Source of the DNA: Biscogniauxia marginata
Taxonomy: Eukaryota; Ascomycota; Sordariomycetes; Xylariales; Xylariaceae
Length of the DNA: 64,000 nt
NCBI GenBank assembly: GCA_022695795.1
Contig: MU404150.1
Location: forward strand, 103,676 to 167,675
Direction: 5' to 3'
The translations under genes were made by a program, and so were the position numbers. Shown here piece after piece: positions 33,946 to 45,000 of the stretch (position 1 is its first letter; every line of letters begins with the position of its first letter). The notes below the pieces were generated by a model. That model worked only from the letters and a program-made list of their open reading frames with translations. It did not search any database and was not told the origin of the DNA.

Positions 33946-34833
33946 TCATTCTCCTTCCGCGGTCTCTGTCTCTCTCTCTCTCTCTCCCAAACTCACCGGT
34001 GAGACCAGCCGCACACGCCCATCCTCGTCATCCTTGTCGCCACGGCCGCTGTCACCGCCGCTACTACTATTATAAGTAGTAGTGATCCCCGGTGCTTCGC
34101 CATCCAGACGCGTCTCCGGTCCCGTTCCCATACCCTACCCCCTCGATCAGCAGGGGTGCTGCTCACCTTGCCGCTCATCCCCTCCGCTCCCTCGTCTCCA
34201 TATTCGTCCTCATCAAAGTCCCCGCATCCACGACCACCGTCGCCGTAGTCCTCATCCCCGTCTCCTCCGAGCTCCCGTGAGCGGGGATGTTGTTGTTGTT
34301 GATGTCGCCGCGGGGGATCCAAGAAATACAACAGGTGTGCGAATTCCTCGTCGGGGCCAGCGGCTTCGCCACGGGCGCGGACGATCTCGTCTGTATCATC
34401 GTCTCTGACGCCGTTGTCGGAATCATAAGCGTCATCGTCGTCATCATCGTAGCCGTAATGGCGAATACAAAGACTCTGCATCTGCTGCTGCCTCTGTTGC
34501 CGTGAGACCTCAGGGGTAGTATCAGTATCAGTAGCACAGAGGGCGTGGAACTCGGACCAGAGGAGGAGGAAGGGGGGTGTATGCGGTTGTGGTCTGCTGG
34601 GCACGGGGGCCGTTCGTCTGACTATCTCTGGCCTTTCTTCGTATCGAGATCGCCCCAGCCATGATGGTGACGACGATGCCAGCCGTGGTTCCGAAACGTA
34701 AGGAGGGCTTAGGCTCAAGCTTGTGCTCCCCTGCGACGATGGGTGCTTGTTGTGAGGGGGTAAGAAGAGGATATACTGTTCCTCGGGCATCAGACCCAGG
34801 GGTCCAGGGCTTCCGTCTCTCATACGCCAGGCG
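33946..34833 (-). CDS. Hypothetical acidic protein with possible membrane helix; model incomplete
   Basis: Two readings compete. (a) One long unspliced frame at 33993-34919 (308 aa). (b) A spliced model on the minus strand: an exon open from 34833 to 34558, then 34508-34167, then 34032-33946, with donors GTCCGA and GTGAGC, all in phase. Model (b) gives PWTPGSDARGTVYPLLTPSQ, a membrane-like LRFGTTAGIVVTIMAGAISI followed by basic RRKARD, then a Q/D-rich acidic tail (GYDDDDDDAYDSDNG, EDYGDGGRGCGDFDEDEYGD). That layout (extracellular part, helix, basic stop-transfer, charged cytoplasmic tail) resembles fungal single-pass surface proteins, but 5' exons are not found. I do not recognise the family. 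Coding potential is likely; the exon structure is not settled. Confidence 0.4.
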
Positions 34834-34840
34834 TCAGTAT

Positions 34841-36959
34841 TTTTCATCTTCTCTTCCTCTCTCTCTCCCCTTCTTCCCTTTCCTATATTTTTCTGGTCTT
34901 CCACGGGGGCGGGGGGCACTCTAGGTGCTATGCTATGAGTACAGAAAAAAAAAAGTCAACTTAGAGAATATCAGATATCCAACCAGAATCAAGGTCAAGA
35001 AATGGGTATGTATCCTAGGTAGGAAGATTTTCACAGACAGAAAAGAAAGACACATCGGCTTAGGTTTCCCTGCATATCGACCCAGTCTTGTCTAGGACAG
35101 CTCTCCTCCAGCGATATTTAAACAATTGGAACCTCCTAGCAATAGATAATATGCCACATCTAGGTCTTTGTTTCCCACGTGAGTTGTCAAAGCGTGTCTT
35201 TGTCGTCTTGTTAAGCATTGTCTAAAGTCCACGGGAGATTGTGCCACGCCTTTCCTTCTCTCTTTCTTACCGTTTAGATACGGGCGATTAAGCAAACGTT
35301 AGGCAATCGTGTGTAGTGACGGTAGTTCGACATGTCTCATTCATGAAAATCCCATAGGTGGTATACTTAGTAATCTGCTTTGTTCTTGACTTCTAATAGA
35401 TTTTTGAGCTTGTAAGGCAAAGCGCCATTCCTGGCCACGCCACACCAATATATACTAGGATGCGAGATGTTGAGAGCTTGTGACTTGCGGTCATGAAATG
35501 TGATAATCCAGAGCTTGGCTCCTTCCCGTCTGCCTAGTAAGCGTAGTCGTAGAGATGTACCGAAGCTGCCATCCTCAAGCAGTTAGAGTTTATGTCATTT
35601 AAAAGGTGTGTACCATGTACTTAAGTAATGAAGTATACAATACTCTTAACTTGGAGCCATATAACACCTACATGTATCGTGCACCCATCATACAAATCAA
35701 GCTAACAGTTTATACCAACCTGTGGTTAATCTAAAAGCTTACATAGGAGGTAATAACTAGGTAATCTTGTCGCTTTAACATCGGAGTCTAGGACAACGCT
35801 GGCTACACATCGATTAGGTAGGTGTCTACCTATTTATCAACCAACACCAAGCCACGGCTCTATAACAAAGGTCTCGAATTTTCTGTCTAGAGGGACTATC
35901 TACATACCAACAAAACATGAAGCTATGTTAGTGGCTGGGATACGGGAAACTGGTTGATTCGCCGGGAAGTTTGTATCGAGGGCAGATATCAAAGATTTCA
36001 TGTCACAGCTGTGTGCTAACACTCGCGCAAATCGAGAAAACCCGGAACTCTCGAGGGACGAGTTCACCATCCTTTATAAGAGATATTTAGGCCAGAAGAG
36101 CAAACCACTGTTCTATACATCATCACCTGATAATCTTGAGTCCTGCTAACTTATACACCTCTGATCTCTCTTCGGCTACCTACTCGCATCACCTAGGCTG
36201 GGTATCTGAAGTCGCCTAGTTGATGAGCCTACTACTACCGCTATCGATCCGTTTCTTCTCCTCCTCCGAACCCCACCACCCCTGGCTATTCTGTGAAGAG
36301 TTATAATATATATATATATAAGTTTAGAACCAGTCTTGGACCCTTTCACTCCCAAATCCTAGTCGCTCAAGAGAGGAAAGTCTTCCACTTAACAATAAAT
36401 GAAAAGGTAGGAAGGCTTGCATTGACTGGTGGCAACGACTAAGGGACACCCCAAGAAAAAAAAATCCAGAATCAAACAAAATGCTAAGACTATACAGCAA
36501 CTCGATAAGCGCTAGGCAGCCTGTACTCCCTGAATAATGAAAATAGTATGTACGCCCTGCTACTCCGGGCCGCTTTGTCCAAACCTGGGAACGCCGGTAA
36601 CCTTTTCGCGAGCTGGAAAGACGAAACGATTATGAACAATTTCGGAAGGGGGATGATCTCCGATCTGCCCTCAACAGGGTGTTCTAGGATTTCGGTGAGC
36701 CGTATATTGTCGGGGGTCCAATTGTTCGGAGAATGTACGAATTCAGACGAGATGTAGTAAGAATCGAGAGTATAGTGATCTCACACACAAAGAAAAGTGG
36801 TGCAGTGTTGATACAATTTCGGTCAGAGAATAGAGCGCTGAATGCAATCAAACTGGAAAAAGGTCGTAACGTCGTTCGGATGGGGTCAAATAGGTGGATG
36901 GTCTTTGCGAGTCGTTGATGGTCGACTAAAACAATCGTCCATGAACCATGCCGGGCTGG
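34841..36959. other. Intergenic, no gene seen
   Basis: About 2.1 kb without a supported coding region. It includes an AT dinucleotide run at about 36305-36321. It may contain unseen 5' exons of the preceding minus-strand gene. Confidence 0.5.
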
Positions 36960-38709
36960 TCACATCACTATACAGCATCCACAGCCAGCCTTTGGGGGCT
37001 TTCCTTCAGTCTCTTCCGGAGGTTCGGGGATCCTGATGGTCTGGGTAATTTGCGCTTCTGTATTTTGTGTGGACCTCGGACTGCCCATGGGATTGGTGGA
37101 GTGCTTGTCCTGAATTTTTGGCATGGTTGTGTAAGAATTCGTGCCCGAACGGCCTAGGGTTGTCCCCTTTGCATCCTGTCGTAAAGGCCACTCATCCTGC
37201 TGTTCCTGCTGTTCCCGTTGGTCCTGCTTCTCCTGCTGCTCCTGCTGCGCCTGTTGTTCTTCCGGTTCGCGAGGTCTTTCCGGTGAGGGGGGTTTCTTAA
37301 AAGTTTCCTCGTTCAAGGGGCGAAAGTCCTTGTCGTATATGTTGCCGAACTTGCCCTCCTGTTCCCATTTTTCTTGTTGTAACCTCTTCGCAACCGTAGG
37401 GAGGAGCTGTTGGTCAGGCGGTAGCCGAGGATCCGGCTTGTAGGCAGAGATCATCCATGGCGGCTCACCCTCGGGGGCCTTAGGTGATAATTCGCCAGAG
37501 CGAGTTGTCGGCCGTGTGGCAGAACCGCTTCGCGTAGAAGGACCGGATCGAGTCTTGGGGCGACCAGGCGTTGTAGACTTGGGCTGTGTCGAAGTCTTCC
37601 GGTTTCCCGTTTTCCTTGGGGATACATCCCTCGTAGACCGCTTTCCAGCCTGGACTTTAGGAACGTCTTCTAGAGCATTCGTACTCCCCCTTCGCGACCG
37701 AGGTTGTCGCAATGAAGTGGAGGCATCATCATCAAGTCGAGGACTACTCTGCTTCCGCTGACCTGAGGCATCCCGATCGACATGGTCGGAGGCAAGGGGT
37801 GCTGGGCTAGCCTTGAGTACCGGTATGCGTGACCCTTTACGGGTCTCATTCGATACCCAGTATTCGCCTGGATCCTCAGCAATCTCTTCGGGACGGCGCA
37901 GATCCCAACTCGAAGGCTCAGTATCAGGGGCTCTATCAAAAACTAATTCCGAGTTTTTACGAGGCCTCGGAAGGGATTGCTCGGAGGCGTCCGTGTCTCT
38001 TCGATGGCGCGTATTCACCTTATCCCGACTACGATCCCGTCCTGGTCGACTCTGGGCCCTCGGCTTGGGCAGTTTTATACCAGCCGCTTGAAGTTCCTCA
38101 TTCTCGATCTTAGCAAGCTTATCCCTATGGATCCACTTCGAGTTCTCGTCACCACTCTCCCCAATGGCGATGTCATGATTTAGTCGCTTATGTTCGGAGA
38201 ATGAGGTGGCCCGGCTATTACTGCGAGACTCTGGATATAAGTTAGTAACTGTATTTAACTGAATAATCTTCTGCCACGTGCGAGAGCTAAGATATCAAGG
38301 CTATTCTGAGGGCGCAGGCGGAACTGTGCCGCACGGGAGTCTCATACCTCTCGTTCCCGAAAAGCTATCTGCGGCATATGGATCGAATGTAGGGTTTCCA
38401 TTTTGAGAAAAAGAGCCCTGCAAAGAGCCATTCGCCTCGTAGTCGGCAAAGTTTTTATGCTGCATCGCGGAAGCGTGATTAGCAGAAATCTAACTTATAC
38501 ACAGCGACGTAATAAATCTCGGGCGGACTGGCGGAGGCGGAGGTGGTAATGGGAAAGAAAAGTAGACGGGAAATGAGTGGGAACTATTAGGCTACAAAAC
38601 TCACATCATGACGGGCGGACGGTGCATATTTCCATCCCGCCTGTTCTCCGTGTGAGCTGCTCGGCGGGGTGAGGGTCGTGGTACCCGAGGCCGCTGTCAC
38701 AGTAGTCAT
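36960..38709 (-). CDS. TeaR-like prenylated cell-polarity protein (3 exons, 495 aa)
   Basis: Exons on the minus strand are 38709-38605, 38459-38348 and 38230-36960, total 1488 nt in phase. The protein is Ser/Arg/Lys-rich and mostly disordered, with a conserved block MISAYKPDPRLPPDQQLLPT, then VAKRLQQEKWEQEGKFGNIY and DKDFRPLNEE. A Gln/Glu-rich segment (EEQQAQQEQQEKQDQREQQE) follows, and the C-terminus is GCGCCIVM. The last four residues, CIVM, are a CaaX box (Met at X favours farnesylation), and the Cys just before could be palmitoylated. This layout matches Aspergillus TeaR and fission yeast Mod5, which anchor the Tea1/TeaA kelch protein at the hyphal tip membrane so that microtubules can mark the growth site (family knowledge). 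No other domain is present. Confidence 0.82.
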
Positions 38710-40950
38710 CTTGATCAGCGTCGGCCACGGGTGACCACACGCTTGAGAGGCCCAGAATGTTGGCGAATGGTGGGAAAGGGGATGCCCGGGAGAAGAGGGA
38801 AAGAGCTGGAGACGGGCGATGAGCGGGAATTGCGGTAAGGATGGACAACAGAGTTGGTCGAGAGTCGAAAGTCGGAAGTCGGAAGCAGTCGCCCAGCGGC
38901 TGTCGATCTGATATCAATAAATCCAGAATGATGCAGAGAATGAACGAGCGAATGAACGATAGATTGGCGGTTGCGAGGGCTAGGTTTCGTCTAGAGATGC
39001 TTGCTCCTGGAGGCAGTAATGTCCCGAGTCTTTTCTTCGTGACTTAGCGCGTCGGTAGGGGGGAGGGTGTTAATGCTGCGTGCTGCTGCTGCTGCTGCTA
39101 CTGTTACGACAATCTTCCTGCCAGAGACAACCTCGTCTTCCACCGCTGCTGCTGCTGCTGTGCTGTGCTGGCCTAAGCAGAGCCAGCGATGCAAATTCAG
39201 CCACGACAGCTCGCACTTCAGTTCGTGATCTGGACCCAATCAGGACAATTGTACGTAGAAGACGATGGCAGAAAGAGAGAGACAGCCAACGGGACGGCGG
39301 GAGAGACGTAGGCTGGTAGGGCGAGGAGAGACGCAGGGCGGTGCAATTGTAGGTGATAATTGGGTCGGGGAGGGCGAATTGGAAGAAGCAAATGTCGGTG
39401 CTTTCAGGGATTTTGGAGATGGAAACGGAATGGTCAGTTATTTTTTTACCTTCTGGCCTGGGGGTTTTATTGGACCGTCGACGCTGGCACACGGGGGGCT
39501 TTACTGAAAACGGGGGACCCCGTCCAGGCTACACACGTACAATCTCATTCCCAAATGTTATGCGCAGCCTAACCTTATCCTTTTTAGTCGCTGCCCACCT
39601 AGTTCAGCCACCTCGTTCAGCCATCTTGCTTGAACTTCATTAAAGTCGAACCCATCTTGCTGCATATCTAACTTAAGAAAAAATATGTTCTTCGAAAGCG
39701 GAACCAAAATTCCAGAGAAAATAAGAAACATCTAAAAATAAAAATAAAAACTCAGATACGATGGTCTCGTTTATGCGACTCGTGCGCTACCAAGATCAGG
39801 TATATTTATTATTATTAGAGGTTGGTCGAGGAGTGAAGCTCGGACTTGCCCCTGAGTTTGATTAAAAGAGTGCATACGGAATAGCATTTTTAGTATAACG
39901 GTTAAGGTGCGGTGAGGCCGGGATGTTGATAACGGTGTAATAACTGATAAAGACACCAATAGCTCGGTAGGTGTAGAGTAGTGTTGGGGGCTTGATGCCA
40001 TTGGTCTAGGTGCGGGGTCGCTGGGGTTCAACAAGCTGACCGCGAAATGTCCACCCACGCTCACACTGTAAGTGACCTAGTGACCTCCCTATATGCAGAG
40101 GCGACCTGTACAGTCACTTTATAGTCCACCTAACTGTGTTGCACAGCTCTTAACCTACCTAATGCAATGTTCTGCAGAAACAACTTTCCCCGTCCATAAA
40201 AGCTGCAACAACCTAATCTTTCATGATAACACAAGGTACAGAAACTTTCTCGAAGATCTATGAACGGACATCTTCTGAGAGAATTCTAGAAGTCCAGAAT
40301 GCCAAATCGGTAGGGATACAATTGTATAGATGCGTAATACTAATATTGAAGTCTCGTACCGACTCAATCAGTAGATTACTGCATTATAGAAGAGATAGAA
40401 AAGGTGGGTAGATAGGTACCTAACGTATAATATCCAAGGTATCACTTCCATACAACTCGGCGTTCGATGGTGTAAGCAGGTGACGGGCTAAGCTTTGTCA
40501 GCTCTCCAGTTGCTTTACCCAACGATTCACCTGATTCGATATTCTGGTACACTAGTCACGTCATACGGGAGCATTTACACCTTTCTCGGAACCGGCATTT
40601 ATCATCAGCGTCGGTCTAGTACCACTTCCATACATCAAATCAAATACATCCTACGTCGACAGAATAACACCATCTCCGTAAGTTTTGCTCCGGGAAGAAT
40701 TTCCTATACCATCGATAGCATCTCTATTACATACCTAGAACTCTAGAATTCGAAGATCACAAACCAATTACTACTCTACTGCTGGTGGATATGAACGCTA
40801 GGACTCAAACGGCCGCTAGGTATTGGTATATAAATTTCAACTAGCAGCATTGACAATCAACGATACCGGAAAACCTCGTGATACTATGAACGAACTGTCG
40901 GGTGAAACTCTGGGGCCAAATCAATAACTGACACGACAGCGGGCCACAAT
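38710..40950. other. Intergenic, 2.2 kb, no gene seen
   Basis: Divergent upstream regions of the TeaR-like and phosphoesterase genes. GCT/CTG-type triplet runs at about 39074-39100 and 39145-39162 lie on the TeaR promoter side. No coding frame has splice or family support. Confidence 0.5.
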
Positions 40951-42069
40951 ATGGATAATGTGAATTTGGGGCCTCGTACTCGTACCCGTACTCGAAGAAC
41001 GCGGTTTGTCTGCATCTCGGACACTCACAACCGTACGGTGAAGTTGCCAAAGGGCGACGTGCTCATCCATTGCGGGGACATAACAAACCAGGGGAGCTTT
41101 ACTGAGCTCTCCAAGCAAGTAGAGTGGCTTGAAAAGGCAGACTTTGAATGCAAGTTAGTCGTCGCGGGGAACCATGATCTCACCCTCGATACGGCCTTCT
41201 TTGAGCAGTACGGTGCCTACTTCCACAACAACGTCGCTCAGGATCCCGTTGGCTGTCAGAATCTTTTGACGCAGTCTAACTCCTTAACTTACCTTCAGCA
41301 CGAGAGCCGGACCATTAAGCTCACATCTCCATCCGGGCCCCAGACTACCTTTTCCATCTTCGGCTCCCCATACACCCCTAAGTACGGCAAATGGGCGTTC
41401 CAGTACGATACGCACAATGACGCGGATAGTGACGCCATATGGAAACGGATACCGCTTGATACGGACATACTAGTAACCCACGGCCCGGCGCATACGCATA
41501 GGGACGAGACATTACACAGGGGAGCCGTGGGCTGCGAAAGCCTGAGGCGGGCGATGTGGAGGGTGCGTCCCCGGCTCGCCCTCTGTGGACACATCCACGA
41601 GGCGAGGGGCGTGGAACGCGTGCGCTGGGACCTGAGCGACAAGCATGTGCGGTACAAGGAGCTCGATCACGCTTATGAGTGGCGGGACCCGGGAGAAGGC
41701 AACCAGAAAAACAGCCTCGTTGACCTGACAGTCAGGGGTGGAGTGCCCCTAGACAACGACGGCTCGACGGCAGTTTCAGCTTCCACGCCACAAGCGTCGT
41801 CTCTGACGACAGCCGAGCCCGAAGCGGCTGGCGACGCGAACCTGGCAGCGGGGACGAACCCGGGGATCGGCACCCAGGGCCTTAGCGGGGACCCGGAGTC
41901 CGCGCGGAGCGACCAGGCGGCACTGGCGGGCCGTCTGGGGCGAAGGGAGACGTGTATCGTCAACTGCGCCATCATGACGAGAGAGCGTCCGCGGAGTTTG
42001 AATAAGGCCATCGTGGTCGACCTAGACTTGCCCTTCTGGGAGGAGACGTCTCTTCCTCTCCCAGTCTAA
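40951..42069 (+). CDS. Calcineurin-like metallophosphoesterase (372 aa)
   Basis: A single exon. All metallophosphatase motifs are present in order: DTH (residues 24-26, FVCISDTHN), GDI (42-44, LIHCGDITNQG), GNHD (73-76, LVVAGNHDLTLD), THGP (LVTHGPAHTH) and GHIH (LALCGHIHEARGVERV). They coordinate a two-metal centre that hydrolyses phosphoesters or phosphodiesters. The short UPF0046/MPPED-like layout is common in ascomycetes, often as several paralogues; the natural substrate is unknown. The C-terminal third (about 255-345) is low-complexity Ala/Gly/Ser-rich, followed by a conserved-looking RRETCIVNCAIMTRERP end that is probably part of the fold. The start Met precedes an RTRTRTRR run. No signal peptide, so likely cytosolic. 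Confidence 0.92.
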   Translation: MDNVNLGPRTRTRTRRTRFVCISDTHNRTVKLPKGDVLIHCGDITNQGSFTELSKQVEWLEKADFECKLVVAGNHDLTLDTAFFEQYGAYFHNNVAQDPVGCQNLLTQSNSLTYLQHESRTIKLTSPSGPQTTFSIFGSPYTPKYGKWAFQYDTHNDADSDAIWKRIPLDTDILVTHGPAHTHRDETLHRGAVGCESLRRAMWRVRPRLALCGHIHEARGVERVRWDLSDKHVRYKELDHAYEWRDPGEGNQKNSLVDLTVRGGVPLDNDGSTAVSASTPQASSLTTAEPEAAGDANLAAGTNPGIGTQGLSGDPESARSDQAALAGRLGRRETCIVNCAIMTRERPRSLNKAIVVDLDLPFWEETSLPLPV

Positions 42070-45000
42070 TTCCTGAGGTGGGTAGCCATAGGAGTTGAGC
42101 GTTTGGTATGAAGAAAGGAGGGGAGGGGGGGGGGGTGGGAAGGGTTCACCCATGCGTCGTGAGGTGCTAGGTTGAAACAAACATTGTGTTCGCCTCTCCC
42201 GGGACCTCCGGGGTCATGGGTAGCAAGGTCGTATGACGCGACCACGCTATGTCACCGTACCCTTGGATCGGTAGATTTGATGACGCGCCGTGGAAGATCA
42301 CCGATGTCTAAGAGAAGGAGAGGTTCTAGACCAAGACACATCACTTGCGAAAAAAGAACCCACATGGTTAAACCGTGGTTCTTTTCTTCTTCTTCTTGCA
42401 TCGTGCAGCAATAGGAATATTACCTAATCAGGAAAAAATAAAGTTAGAGAAAAAATAATAGAAAAGAAGAAAAAAAAAAGGCGTTCTTGAACACCAAGCT
42501 AACAATAATGCTGTTGTGTTTCCACGTATCCTCAGCCGCTCGACGTGGCCGCGGAGCACTGGGTTTGGGTTTGCGGCCAGCCGGCCAACGACATGATACC
42601 ACAAGTTGATGATATGTAATGTTGTATAGCCCACGAAAGGGAAAAACTTTCGAAAGTCCCCAATAACAACCTAACTAGGTACCTATAATGCCTTCATACA
42701 TCCATCATTCAATACACACATCTTTTAAGGTTACGTTTGCTTTTTTCTTTTTCCAATCTACCTTGCCTCATCACACGTGGTGCACAGCATAGTAATCTAT
42801 TCCTAACCTATCCAGTTACCCAATTCTCTCCTTTTTGTATTAGTATTTTCTTATTCGTATATGTGCTTCTCCTATCATATCTCACGTACGTTATTGCCCG
42901 GTCCCCCCTCCCCCTCCCCCCTTCCCCCCTTTTTTCTTCATCTTACATTACATACGCCAGATACGCGCACCCCGAAAAAAAAGCAAAAAAAAAAACCGGC
43001 ATCCAACTTTAATTGAATTGAGAGACCCGTAATGCATGTATGTGTGTACGCTCTGTTCTGCCGCCGGTTTGACGTCAAACACTACGTTATAGGTACTACA
43101 TACGTATACTACATATACCTACATAGTTGATTGCTTTACTTTGCTTTGCTTTAGCTCAGTTTCGCCTTCCACCAGGTTTCGCCGGTCCAAAAAGCCCCCC
43201 CGTTGGGTAGCTAGGGAGCTACTGTAAGCAGGTAGGCAAAGCTTTCAACGAACTATTATGATACCATCGCGCAGGGAGGATATGTATAATTGGGCTTTTT
43301 TTCTTCTCCCAAAACTGGGCCATCGTCCTGTGCTATATGTAATACAAGTGACGCTAGAGTACGTACGTACGACCCAGCGGTTTGGGCAGCAGCCAGCGGT
43401 ACGGTGACGCCAAAAATGGCAAACCTACTTACTTACTTGCCTACCTAGGTATGTATAGATTTCATAGTCGCTGGGATGCTATAGATGGGTTGAGTAATAA
43501 GTAGGAGTTGAAGAACTCATGTACGTATGATATGCTTTACTGGACTCTTAACTACATAGTTCCTCGAGATGACGTTATACTTAGGTATACCTACCTAGCT
43601 AGATACACCCTATCGTATGTTCCCTTCGTCTCCGTTGCTCACCTAACCCATCTATATACCCAATGTACGCATACGTAACTCCTGCATTGGAATCTACCTC
43701 TCTATCTATCCAACGGAGCCCAAAAGTGTGTGGTCTGTCCTGCCCGTTGCCGTTGACGTAGATCATCTATAGTTGGCGACGAAAGAGGAGGCGCTCAACT
43801 AAGCTTACTCATCCGTTTCTTGCCTTCCTTCGGCCTTTCAGCGTGAGACATGTCGGCCTGGGGGGGCTCCAATGCCACGCCCACGCCCACGCCCTCGCCC
43901 AAGCCTAGGATATACCTACCTATTCTCGGGTATTCTCCTTCATTTGAGATCCTCTTAGGTGGCTTCGCTGACGTTTCTCTAAAAAAGGGATATTGCGTAC
44001 GTATTATTTCTATCGTGCGGGAGTTCCGGTCGCTGGTTTCTATCCGAGCTGATGCCGACGCCCCCCGGGGTGCCGAGACCGAGACCGAAGGTCCGCTTCG
44101 ACAATAACAACAACTTTGATGCGCGAGCGCGAACGTTCATCCGCTTTACGGTAGGTGAGCAAGAGCGAGTCAGTTGGCCCGCCGGGGTTGGGGGTCAGAG
44201 GGGGTCTCCTTGGATAGAGTACATAGGTACGTGGAACCATATTGGATTGGATTATGTAGGATGTAGGTATGGATTATGTATGCATGCATGTAAGTTACTT
44301 CGGTGGATTTTCTCTCTCGCACATGCTTGCTCTACCATGTAGGTACGCAGAGCGGCATCGGTCCGCAACCTTGTCCTCTTTTTCCCGTTAATTTTCCTCC
44401 TTTGGGGATTTTGCCTTTGGGATTTGCGGTTTCCCAGGTGAGGGGGTGTGGATGAGCAGCTAGGTAGTTGAACTGCTAACTCGGGCGGCTAAGTAAGTTG
44501 CGTAGTCTTAGATCTTCTTCTTAGTCTTAGTCTAGTATAGTCTAGCCGGAGGGTACACGTAGATCTTGTAAGATATGCCTAGATGCCTCGTATGTCCCAT
44601 GTGCCTCTTATTTAGACTCTACCGCTGAGAGCTCCTCACTTTACCTCGTCCCGGACGTGGGATTATAGTTTACCTAAGAAGCATTCATGGGGAGCTGAAC
44701 TTCCTCTTCGGTAGCTTTCTTAGACCCCCATCTAGTCTGTTGTAGTGTACTGTAAAAGAAACCCCACTGTATGCCGTATACCTTACTCCATATTTTCTCT
44801 CCCCGTGCCCGTTCCACACCTGTAGGGAGTATGTGAGTACGTATGCACATATGCGCAGTTTGAGGAGCAACCCCCGCCAGCATATGTATAGCTGACAGTA
44901 TTTACAATACGGGTGCAGGCTGTGGGATGTAAGGCGGTGGCCCGGGATTGCCCAGAGCGGGAAGTGTATGGAATATGATCGCCAGCCGTGGTAGCCTATC

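Noticed and set aside
43850..44342. Possible small gene starting MSAWGGSNATPTPTPSPKP
   Set aside because: Two overlapping frames of Pro-rich sequence but no splice-consistent join and no recognised domain.
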